Both the position numbers and the translations under genes were made by a program. The notes beneath the pieces were generated by a model. The model saw nothing but the letters and a program-made list of their open reading frames with translations. It made no database searches and was not told the origin of the DNA. Below, piece after piece: positions 10,375-18,681 of a DNA stretch of 64,000 nt (positions are counted from its first letter, which is position 1; every line of letters starts with the position of its first letter). The stretch is from positions 847,243,978-847,307,977 of the forward strand of contig NC_090437.1 of assembly GCF_031143425.1 (NCBI RefSeq). The letters run 5' to 3'. The stretch comes from Pleurodeles waltl. Its lineage: Eukaryota; Chordata; Amphibia; Caudata; Salamandridae.

Positions 10375-11418
10375 CACCGCTCCGCTGGGCCCTTCATCTC
10401 AAGCACCGCTCCGCTGGGCCCTTCCTGTCAAACACCGCTCCGCTGGACCCTTCCTGTCAAGCACTGCTCCGCTGGGCCCCGCCGTCTCTGCACCGCTCCG
10501 CTGGGCCCTTCCTGTCAAGCACTGCTCCGCTGGGCCCTTCATCTCAAGCACCGCTCCGCTGGGCCCTTCATCTCAAGCACCGCTCCGCAGGGCCCTTCAT
10601 CTCAAGCACCGCTCCGCTGGACCCTTCCTGTCAAGCACCGCTTCGCTGGGCCCTTCCTGTCAAGCACCGCTCCGCTGGGCCCCGCCGTCTCTGCACCGCT
10701 CCGCTGGGCCCTTCCTGTCAAGCACCGCTCCGCTGGGCCCTTCATCTCAAGCACCGCTCCGCTGGGCCCTTCATCTCAAGCACCGCTCCGCTGGACCCTT
10801 CCTGTCAAGCACCGCTCCGCTGGGCCCTTCCTGTCAAGCACCGCTCCGCTGGGCCCCGCCGTCTCTGCACCGCTCCGCTGGGCCCTTCCTGTCAAGCACC
10901 GCTCCGCTGGGCCCTTCATCTCAAGCACCGCTCCGCTGGGCCCTTCATCTCAAGCACCGCTCCGCTGGACCCTTCCTGTCAAGCACCGCTCCGCTGGGCC
11001 CTTCCTGTCAAGCACCGCTCCGCTGGGCCCTTCATCTCAAGCACCGCTCCGCTGGGCCCCGCCGTCTCTGCACCGCTCCGCTGGGCCCTTCCTGTCAAGC
11101 ACCGCTCCGCTGGGCCCTTCCTGTCAAGCACCGCTCCGCTGGGCCCCGCCGTCTCTGCACCGCTCCGCTGGGACCTTCCTGTCAAGCACCGCTCCGCTGG
11201 GCCCTTCATCTCAAGCACCGCTCCGCTGGGCCCTTCCTGTCAAGCACCGCTCCGCTGGGCCCTTCATCTCAAGCACCGCTCCGCTGGGCCCTTCATCTCA
11301 AGCACCGCTCCGCTGGGCCCTTCCTGTCAAGCACCGCTCCGCTGCGCCCTTCATCTCAAGCACCGCTCCGCTGGGCCCCGCCGTCTCTGCACCGCTCCGC
11401 TGGGCCCTTTATCTCAAG
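10375..11418. repeat. 29-bp minisatellite with higher-order structure, ~36 units
   Basis: Units share CACCGCTCCGCTGGGCCC and differ in an 11-nt tail of three types: TTCATCTCAAG (A), TTCCTGTCAAG (B) and CGCCGTCTCTG (C). The length from 10375 to 11418 fits exactly 36 units. In the centre the order B-B-C-B-A-A recurs, a 174-bp higher-order unit (about 10605-10975). The shared CACCGCT core also occurs in the preceding 30-bp array, so one array probably seeded the other. The array is open in one frame for over 400 codons, but copy 2 lacks it, so it is not treated as a gene. Confidence 0.9.
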
Positions 11419-11526
11419 CACCGCTGGCCCATTGGCAGGGCCGGATCTGTGTCGGGCAGGGCTTCACGAAGCACTCTGGGCACCATGCCTCCTCCATAAC
11501 CAGTGGAGTCTGTAATCCACCAGATG

Positions 11527-11770
11527 GACTGTGGCTTTGCACTCCCCAGGATGGTACAGTGGGCAATCCACCCACTGAAAAGACTTGTGAGACTGTGGCT
11601 TTGCACTCCCCAGGATGGTACAGTGGGCAATCCACCCACTGTAGAGACTTGTGAGTCTGTGGCTTTGCACTCCCCAGGATGGTACAGTGGGCAATCCAGC
11701 CACTGAAAAGACTTGTGGGACTGTGGCTTTGCACTCCCCAGGATGGTACAGTGGGCAGGGAGGCCCCTCA
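11527..11770. repeat. 64-bp tandem array, ~4 units (Harbinger-specific)
   Basis: Units start at 11527, 11591, 11655 and 11719, an exact 64-bp period, each with GGCTTTGCACTCCCCAGG and CAGTGGGCAATCC. The same unit, inverted, is repeated about eight times at 53185-53665 in copy 2, so it belongs to the element and changes in copy number. Confidence 0.9.
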
Positions 11771-12225
11771 TGGATCTGGCGTCGTGGACTCATGTGGCTG
11801 AGGTGCCCCCCCTTCCCTTCCCCCTGAGGTGCCTGTGGTTTTATTATCTGATGCCCCAGCAGTGTTCTCTCCAATGGAATCGGTTCTCGTGTGTGGGATT
11901 TGCCCATGTGTTTATGCACATTGGCCCACGAACAATGGCATGTAGCCAAGATGTGCCGGACTTTTGGAATATGTATACATTGTTCATGTTGTGATTTATT
12001 TGTTTTAAAAATCTCATATTTCACTTAAGTTCAAATATGCTCTAATATACTTCTATTTTAATGATCATTTTATTTTGTCTTTGAATTATTCCAGGGGTTT
12101 GGGGGGTGTAACTCTGACTTGCTGCTCTGCATTGGTGTGTGGGGATTTGGGGGGGGGGTCGCGTATGTGTGTGCCCGTAATCTTTTCTCCTCACCCCTCC
12201 CCTGTCTCGTAGGTGCAGTACTCAC
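11771..12225. other. Unexplained spacer inside Harbinger copy 1
   Basis: Probable 3' UTR of gene B and part of the transposase intron. AT-rich around 11990-12090. Parts match 52830-53130 of copy 2 in reverse orientation (for example the CCTGAGGTGCCTGT region at 11822 and its counterpart near 53095). No gene seen. Confidence 0.5.
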
Positions 12226-12308
12226 CGCTGTTTCCTGCGGCGGCGTTCGTGCTCCTGGTAGAGGAGCAGGTAGACAATCGCTGGTAGGATGTTTAATTCG
12301 GGTTCCAT
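12226..12308 (-). CDS. First coding exon of the Harbinger transposase
   Basis: 83 nt: ATG at 12308-12306, 27 codons plus two bases, donor GTGAG at 12225. The equivalent exon in copy 2 (52612-52694) is also exactly 83 nt with a GTGAGT donor, and both join in phase to the conserved acceptor of the catalytic exon. The short peptide is hydrophobic then Arg-rich. Equal length, donor and phase in two diverged copies are the reason for calling it an exon. Confidence 0.7.
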
Positions 12309-12339
12309 GCTGTCCAGATTCCTCGTGGAGTGTATAAAG

Positions 12340-12636
12340 GTGAGCGTTTTCCCGTTCGTGGTCTGTTTCCGCCGTGTTTTTATCGGCGGGGCTCCCGCCC
12401 CGGAAAAGGTGGCGGATTGGTGGGTCATGATAGGGTGGGCGGTACATTGTCTGCCGCCTGTCTGTTGGCGGTGACCGCCGCGCTGTTTGTTTGCCCCGCC
12501 GTGGCGGTCGGAGTGTTAAAGTGGCGGGCTGTGTTGGCGGTTCCCGCCAGGGTCAGAATTCCATTTTTTTTACCGCCTGCCTGTTGGCGGGTTGGCCGCC
12601 GCTTTAACACCGACCGCCAGGGTCGGAATTACCCCC
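12340..12636 (-). repeat. Right subterminal region and TIR, copy 1
   Basis: Dense GGCGG/CCGCC motifs, including repeated TGTTGGCGG and CCTGTTGGCGG (12462-12600), end in the inverted TIR GGGGGTAATTCCGACC (12636-12621). The start of copy 2 (52284-52460) has matching motifs in the opposite orientation. The transposase would be transcribed inward from here. Confidence 0.8.
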
Positions 12637-12699
12637 TTAGTGTTATTTGATTTTGCCAGCTGGAACAATAATTAACTAGCATTGATAATTTGTAGCCGG

Positions 12700-13157
12700 T
12701 TGTCATCAAACGTGACTATCGACTCCTCCGACTGGCACTGTTCGCGCGCCATGGAGGAGAGCGTGCCCCGTTGCCGTGACAACAATGAGGACGCCCCGAC
12801 CCGATGACCCCGGATATGCGGATTCCGGGTTGGGTAAAAGGAGAAAAAGGACTACGGCGAGGACGAGCAGGAAGACGCGGAGAAACTGGAGGAGACGGCG
12901 GACGATGGAGAGGAGAAACCCGAGAGAAAAGCTGGAAACCGCGACGTTCCCAGGGAGGGAGCGGACCCCGTGGAGGAACAAAGACTCGAAGAGACGTGCA
13001 GAAACCGCCACGTCCCAGGAGGGGCGTGGCTGAGCAAGGTACGGTCCTTTTTTAAAGGACGGCTTATCGAACAACATAAGAGCTGGGACAGAGGGGAGGA
13101 GGGGAGGGACGGTGAGCAGGGGGCTGAGAGAGGAGCAGCTGGGAGGGGGCAGGGATG
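12700..13157 (+). mobile_element. GA-rich remnant upstream of Gypsy LTR
   Basis: Purine-rich DNA ending in GGGAGGGGGCAGGGATG directly before the first LTR. That looks like a polypurine tract, which belongs at the 3' internal end of an element, not before its 5' LTR. No equivalent lies before the second LTR at 17293. It may be the tail of a related element sharing this LTR after recombination, or extra U3 sequence. No coding region is supported. Confidence 0.45.
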
Positions 13158-13319
13158 TGACTGGAGAGACAGGGAAAAAGACAGTAAAGGCAGTAGTAAC
13201 AGTGACTCTAACACTACCTCTTTTAGTACTTAAAGACAAGTCATTCTACACGGGAAAGACACAAAAAAGGGTGACTGTCTATACACCCCTTTGTTCTTAC
13301 TTTACCACACACGCACTCG

Positions 13320-13368
<49 letters not shown>

Positions 13369-13625
13369 GCCTAACGCTCTTACGCTCTGTGTAATTCCAT
13401 ACCCTGACTTAACTTCCCTTTCGTTCCTTTCCGGTACGGCGGGAGTCTGACAGAGGATCGTCGCCGGTCAAGAGGGGAGCTGGGAGGAAGAAGACAAGAG
13501 AGAGACATTACGGGACAAGAACACACCAACTCACAAGTTTGAAATTATTCAGACATTTCAAATAAATTACCACTTTCACCCACTTGTGCCTCAGAGTCCT
13601 TCTTATCACCTAGCCCACTGTAACA
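13158..13625 (+). repeat. 5' LTR of Gypsy-like element
   Basis: 468 bp; begins TGACTGGAGAGACAGGG and ends CCCACTGTAACA. A (CT)n microsatellite lies at 13321-13368, and AATAAA at 13560 precedes the 3' part. It matches 17293-17802 with few differences apart from (CT)n length. Confidence 0.9.
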
Positions 13626-13626
13626 A

Positions 13627-13645
13627 TGGTGTCAGAAGTGGGATT
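13627..13645 (+). other. Primer binding site, tRNA-Leu type
   Basis: TGGTGTCAGAAGTGGGATT, one base after the LTR. From memory of vertebrate tRNA-Leu(CAA), whose 3' end is ATCCCACTTCTGACA plus CCA, this is complementary over about 19 nt. It marks the start of minus-strand DNA synthesis. Confidence 0.75.
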
Positions 13646-13677
13646 TTGAAAGGTGATACGAAGGGAATACGGAAAGC

Positions 13678-14930
13678 ATGGGGGAAAAGCCCACCCTGGA
13701 GGACATGATCCAGCAACTAGCCAAGGGCCAGAGGCACCTTCAGCTAGTATGGGAGCCACACCAGAGCGAGGCGAAGGAAGATCGGGAAGCCTTACAAAGT
13801 GCACTAAAGAGCCAAGCCACCATCATGGCTAATAATCAATTAGTGCGCGAGACGGCACTACAGAAGCTGACGGATACCATTGCAGCGAGTAAAGTGCACC
13901 CCAATGTCCCTAGCTCTGTCCTCCAGAAGTTCCAAGACGGGGAAGACCCAGACGTGTTCTTCACGAACTTTGAACGGGTGGCCTCCTCTGCCCAGTGGCC
14001 AGAAGAGCGTTGGGGACAGTATATCGCACCTCTTTTGACCGGCATCCTACAAACGGCTTATCAAGCCGCCAACCCGGGAGGTACCACACCCTATAAAGAG
14101 ATCAAACAGAGTATATTAGAACGGGTAGGCCATGACTCTGAATATTACAGATTGAGATTTCAGAAGATCAAGTGGGGACAGAGCGAGGATCCAAGAACCT
14201 TCTATTTTAAAGTCAAAGATCTCGGTTTGAAATGGTTAGGACCCCTGGGAACGAAGAGGGAGGATGTAATTAAGGCAGTAATATTGGAACAATATCTGGA
14301 ATCTCTTCCTTCGTCCACTCGGAGTTGGATAAGACAACATCCAAATGTGAACACCGACATAGCAGTGGATTTAGCTTGTGCCTACCATAGGTCTGTCGAT
14401 TTCAAGAACCCCAGCCCTAAGATGACAACCAAACCGACTATTATACCCTTCAAATAGTTTCCCCGAAGATCTCCAGAAGAACCAGGGCCTAGCCGCAGTG
14501 GGGACCTCCCTCCCATGCAACAACCACAATGTTACAGCTGTGGGGAGTGGGGCCACATAGCCAGACTATGCCCGAGGAAAGGAGAAAGAGCGGAGCCCAT
14601 GGAAATCAGGGTCACTAGGGAAAGGGTCTTATGTACCGGTAAAAGTAATCCCAAATACAAACAAAGCATTAAAATAAATGGTAGGGTTATCCTGGCCCTC
14701 ATAGACTCGGGGTGAAGTCAATTGGTGGTGCGAGCAGATATATTAAAGTTCTCAGACCAAACTACCAACCAATGGGTGTCCATCTGTTGCATCCACGGGG
14801 ACAAAAACAACTACCCTTTGGCACTTGTACAAGTAGAGTGGGAAGAGCATCAAGATCTCCTGTCGGTTGGGGTCATGGACCGATTAGTAGAAGAGTGTAT
14901 TCTGGGGACAGACTATATAAGGTTCTCTGA
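13678..14930 (+). pseudogene. gag-protease region, interrupted by stops
   Basis: One frame from ATG 13678. A coiled N-terminal part is followed by a SCAN-like gag domain (about 13920-14400; VFFTNFERVA, then YYRLRFQKIKWG), then TAG at 14455-14457. The same frame continues through a CCHC zinc knuckle (CYSCGEWGHIARLCP, about 14530) and the retropepsin motif LIDSG, where TGA at 14713-14715 replaces the next codon, then ILGTDY near 14905. gag packages RNA; the protease would cleave the polyprotein. With two in-frame stops this copy cannot make a normal product. The 259-codon upstream gag part is open and could still be made. Confidence 0.85.
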
Positions 14931-15099
14931 ACTTCTAGACAGGGTTAAATCTCGCACCCTGTCCACCGACTGGTGGACAGAAGCACCCTTTCACAACAGC
15001 AACATCAAAAATAACCCATTTCGTACCAGACTGAAAAGACCAGAAAAGAGACAGGCAAAACAAAATTATCTGGCCACGGGACAAGGAAAGGTCACAGAG

Positions 15100-17295
15100 A
15101 AAGTAGTGGCCAGTACAACCACACCTTCACAGTCATTTCAAGCTAGTCAGCGAGAAGACCCAACGCTATGTCATGCGTGGAGAACCGCAAAATCCGAATC
15201 CACGAATGAGGTGGGTCCATACTTTCTGATCCAAAAAAACCTCCTATATAGGGTTGTCAAAACTAACAATGTTGAAAAGAAACAACTAGTAGTACCAGAA
15301 CCATACCGTGTTCAGGTCCTTTTTTTAGCACACAACCAACCGGGGGGGGGGGGCACTATGGCAGGGAAAAGACAGAGGATTTTATTGGCCCGGGGTCTAT
15401 GCCCAACTCAAACAATACTGTGCCCAGTGCCCTCGTTGTCAATTGATAGATCCAGGACACCAAAGAAAAGCACCTCTTCAACCACTTCCTATTATCGACA
15501 TTCCCTTCTCCCGGGTCGGTATGGATTTGGTAGGACCCCTATTACCCTCCACCAAGGGATACACGTATATACTTGTCTTAGTTGATTATGCGACGAGATA
15601 TCCCGAAGCCATTCCCCTCTCTAGCATGACCACTAGGGCAGTGGCACAAGCGATGATCACTTTCTTTTCTAGAGTGGGGTTTCCTCAGGAAATCCTGACC
15701 GATCAGGGAACATCTTTTATGTCCGCCCTAATGAACCATGGCCCATATTTATACTTTTTTACGCTAAACTGCGCTAACGCAGTTTAGCGTCAAAAAGTTT
15801 TGCGCCGGCTAACGCCATTCTGAAGCGCCATGCGGGCGCCGTATTTATTGAATGGCGTTAGCCGGCGCAAGCAGACCGGCGCTGCCTGGTGTGCGCGAGA
15901 AAAACCACGTACACCAGGCAGCGCCGGCGTAGGGGGAAAATGGCGCATGGGCGTCTTAAAATGGGGCAAGTCAGGTTACGTCGAAAAAATCGTCGTAACC
16001 CGACTTGCGCCATTTATTTTCGACGCCCATCCCCCATCAACATGACTCCTATCATTGTAAAGATAGGAGTCATGCCCCCTTGCCCAATGGCCATGCCCAG
16101 GGGACTTCTGTCCCCTGGGCATGGTCATTGGGCATAGTGGCATGTAGGGGGGCACAAATCAGGCCCCCCTATGCCAAAAAAAATCATTAAAAAAAAATAA
16201 AAAAATACTTACCTGAATGTCCCTGGGGTGGGTCCCTCCAGCCTTGGGTGTCCTCCTGGGGTGGGCAAGGGTGGCAGGGGGGGTCCCTGGGGGCAGGGGA
16301 GGGCACTCTGGGCTCATTTTGAGCCCACTTGTCCCTTAACGCCATGCCTGACCCAGGCGTTAAAAAGCGGCGCAAATGCGCCGTTTTTAGCCACGCCCAC
16401 TCCCGGGCGTCTCTTTTGCCCGGGAGTATAAATACCACGTAAAGGCCTGGGAGTCATTTTTTAGACGGGAACGCCTCCCTTGCATATCATTAACGCAAGG
16501 AAGGGGTTCACGCTAAAAAATGACGCACATTCCGGGAACTTTGGCGCTATTCGCCTCTAACGCCATAGTATAAATATGGCGTTAGTTGGCGTTAGTTTAG
16601 CGTCGAATTTGCGTCGAAAAAAACGACGCAAATTTGGCGCAAACGGAGTATAAATACGGCCCCATATCTGTAAGATCCTTGGGATCAAGCAGTTAAAAAC
16701 CTCGGTTTATCATCCTCAAATGGATGGCCTAGTCGAACGTTACAATCGTACTATCAAAACCCTACTCCGAAAGACTGTCTCTGAGTCAGGAAGAGATTGG
16801 GACCAGAAACTTCCCCTAGTCCTCTATGCTATAAGGACACACGAGCAGGCTTCCACCGGACACAGCCCCTTTGAACTGGTCTTTGGGAGACAACCCCGCA
16901 ATCTATTAGACATGGCAGCAGAACTGTGGGAAGAAGAGGGGCGGGAGGAGAAACCCTTGTTAGAATATGTAAACAAGTTGAAAACTCAGCTACAGTCTGT
17001 GTCGGAAGATGTCAGAAGACACTTAGAAAAAGCCCAAAGCACACAGAAGAAATATTATGATCAAGGAACAAGAACCCGTTCCTTTCAACCAAATGATAAA
17101 GTCCTGATATTAAGACCCTGTTCTGAAAACAAACGTTTAGCCAGGTGGCAGGGCCCATACACTATTTTAAAACCCATTTCCACGGTCACGTACCTGATCG
17201 AACTCTCCCGACACCCCAAAAGAACACAGATATATCACGTCAACTTGTTAAAAAAATGGGAAGAACCCATTGAGACTCATGAGACATGGAAGTGA
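15100..17295 (+). pseudogene. Integrase region, frameshifted and split by a MITE
   Basis: A pre-integrase segment (about 15145-15330; REDPTL, then FLIQKNLLYR) leads to the HHCC zinc region. A run of G at 15343-15352 shifts the frame, and the core continues from 15443 in another frame (GMDLVGPL, VDYATRYPEAIP, ILTDQGTSF: two Asp motifs). The 923-bp MITE interrupts it at 15740. After 16666 the frame resumes with YHPQMDGLVERYN, carrying the catalytic Glu, and ends HVNLLKKWEEP close to the 3' LTR. No chromodomain is seen. It would insert the cDNA; here it is dead. Confidence 0.85.
15740..16662. mobile_element. Harbinger-type MITE in integrase (CAT TSD)
   Basis: Left end GGCCCATATTTATAC and right end, inverted, GGGCCGTATTTATAC, flanked by CAT at 15737-15739 and 16663-16665. 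Removing one CAT restores the host reading frame, which proves the borders. The 923-bp interior holds several hairpins (15755-15795; 15960-16030; 16085-16135) and no transposase. The 3-bp TSD and GGGCC ends suit PIF/Harbinger-driven MITEs. Confidence 0.85.
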
Positions 17296-17456
17296 CAGGA
17301 GAGACAGGGAAAAAGACAGTAAAGGCAGTAGTAACAGTGACTCTAATACTACCTTTTTTAGTACTTAAAGACAAGTCATTCTACCCGGGAAAGACACAAA
17401 AAAGGGTGACTGTCTATACACCCCTTTGTTCTTACTTTACCACACACGCACTCGGA

Positions 17457-17542
<86 letters not shown>

Positions 17543-17802
17543 CTAGCCTAACTCTCTTACGCTCTGTGTAATTCCATACCCTGACTTACCTTCCCTTTCG
17601 TTCCCTTCCGGTACGGTGGGAGTCTGACAGAGGATCGTCGCCGGTCAAGAGGGGAGCTGGGAGAAAAAAGACAAGAGAGAGACATTACGGGAAAAGATCA
17701 CACCAACTCACAAGTTTGACATTATTCAGACATTTCAAATAAATTACCACTTTCACCCACTTGTGCCTCAGAGTCCTTCTTATCACCTAGCCCACTGTAA
17801 CA
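17293..17802 (+). repeat. 3' LTR of Gypsy-like element
   Basis: 510 bp, begins TGACAGGAGAGACAGGG and ends CCCACTGTAACA. Longer than the 5' LTR because the (CT)n tract (17456-17545) is expanded. It starts two bases after the integrase stop, with only a weak purine stretch before it. Confidence 0.9.
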
Positions 17803-18681
17803 TAATTATAGATGCATTTTCAACCAAAGTATGCACATAACTGCCGCCAATAAAGAAGCATGGTTGAGAGGAAAGGAAGTCAAAAGTGAGAAGTATGGGT
17901 TGCTATAATGAAAAGATGCTTTGCATTCACCTTTCGAACAACTATGACAACAAACTATGAGTTGAGTTCTTGACTCTAAGTTATAACTAAAACAACAGCA
18001 ACAGTACAAAGATAATCTTGTTTTCCACATTATCCATAGATTTTCAGCAGAATGAGCAGCTCTGGGCTACATGTGCCCAGATTAAGAGTTCACTTGTGAA
18101 ATCTAGTGCCCTTTTAAGACCAATTTCTGCTCCTTCCAGACCGTGTCACCCTGTACCCATGGAATCTTCATTGAAATACCTAAGAGTCAACATTGTACTG
18201 TCGTTCTTGTAATTGTGAACCATATGACTAAAATGAGACAGTTAATTGCATTTCTTTGGTTACTCTTGCCTAAAGAATCAGCTCAGCTTTTTGCATAATA
18301 TTATTCAATTACATGGCGTACCTTATTTTTTGATAACATATAGAGGTTTGCAATTTATCTCTAACTTTTGGGCTGAATTGTGAAAAATTTGGACATATCG
18401 AAGTTCATCTATCCACTAGTTGTCAAGCTCTAATGGGTGTACAGATAAAATTATTGAATCAGCAATCAATAATTGAGGCATCAAACATTATTACAAGAGG
18501 ATTAGAAAGACGTTATGGTTCGCTGGATTATTCTAGAATAATGCTGAGTATTTTCCTATAGGTATGTAATCTCCAAAAGTCTGGACAAGGGTCTTTCGAG
18601 AAAGTCAAAATTACTTATAAGTTATGTGCTCACAAGAAGAGAATTCTTGCACCTATGTATACTGTAGAAAAGAAGCCTGAT
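17803..18681. other. No recognisable feature
   Basis: AT-rich DNA between two LTR elements. No coding, RNA or repeat signal that I can support. CTGAT at 18677-18681 is the target duplication of the next element. Confidence 0.6.

Larger units (their letters stand above)
5864..12308 (-). pseudogene. PIF/Harbinger DDE transposase, two exons, one frameshift
   Basis: Exon 1 (12308-12226, 83 nt) begins MEPEL, is Leu-rich, ends in an Arg-rich run, and is followed by GTGAG. Exon 2 (6900-5864) follows a TTGTCCTTCCTAG acceptor. The two join in phase, for about 372 codons in total. DDE_4-type catalytic positions: Asp in GAIDGTH (6473-6471), Asp in GDSGYP (6244-6242), Glu in IERTFGLLK (6136-6134); the C terminus is acidic. 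A 1-nt shift between VALVPP and YRNRK, around 6430-6450, breaks the frame. The 5.3-kb intron contains gene B on the opposite strand. An open frame upstream to 7094 is read-through of the intron; the conserved acceptor in copy 2 argues against using that start. The enzyme would cut at the TIRs and insert into 3-bp targets. Confidence 0.85.
3265..12636. mobile_element. Giant three-gene PIF/Harbinger element, copy 1
   Basis: Left end GGGGGTCATTCCGACC (3265-3280) and right end, read inward, GGGGGTAATTCCGACC (12636-12621) form the TIRs with one mismatch. Both are flanked by TTA (3262-3264 and 12637-12639), the 3-bp TSD typical of PIF/Harbinger. Inside: gene A (+, 3865-5358), transposase catalytic exon (-, 6900-5864), gene B (+, 7364-10013), three tandem arrays (10071-11760) and the small first transposase exon (-, 12308-12226). 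The element is 9372 bp, far longer than the few-kb, two-gene layout usual for the superfamily. A second copy at 52284-60798 has the same layout in the opposite orientation. Confidence 0.9.
13158..17802 (+). mobile_element. Gypsy-like LTR element lacking reverse transcriptase
   Basis: Two LTRs (13158-13625 and 17293-17802) begin TGAC and end TAACA. Between them lie a tRNA-Leu-type primer site, gag, zinc knuckle, protease start and integrase, in Gypsy (Metaviridae-like) order. No RT or RNase H motif lies between protease (ends about 14930) and the pre-integrase segment (from about 15130). A MITE (15740-16662) splits the integrase. In-frame stops and a frameshift add to the decay. The flanks do not show a matching TSD, consistent with rearrangement on the left side. 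Confidence 0.85.

Noticed and set aside
10071..11418. CRISPR-like array
   Set aside because: Unit-to-unit contiguous tandem repeats without unique spacers in a eukaryotic transposon; not CRISPR.
10098..11654. 518-codon open frame over the 30- and 29-bp arrays
   Set aside because: It reads entirely through minisatellite units, starts inside the array, and is absent from copy 2. Openness follows from a GC-rich repeat lacking stop triplets.
12706..13239. Open frames in the GA-rich region before the Gypsy LTR
   Set aside because: Compositional (purine-rich) frames without motifs; one runs into the LTR.
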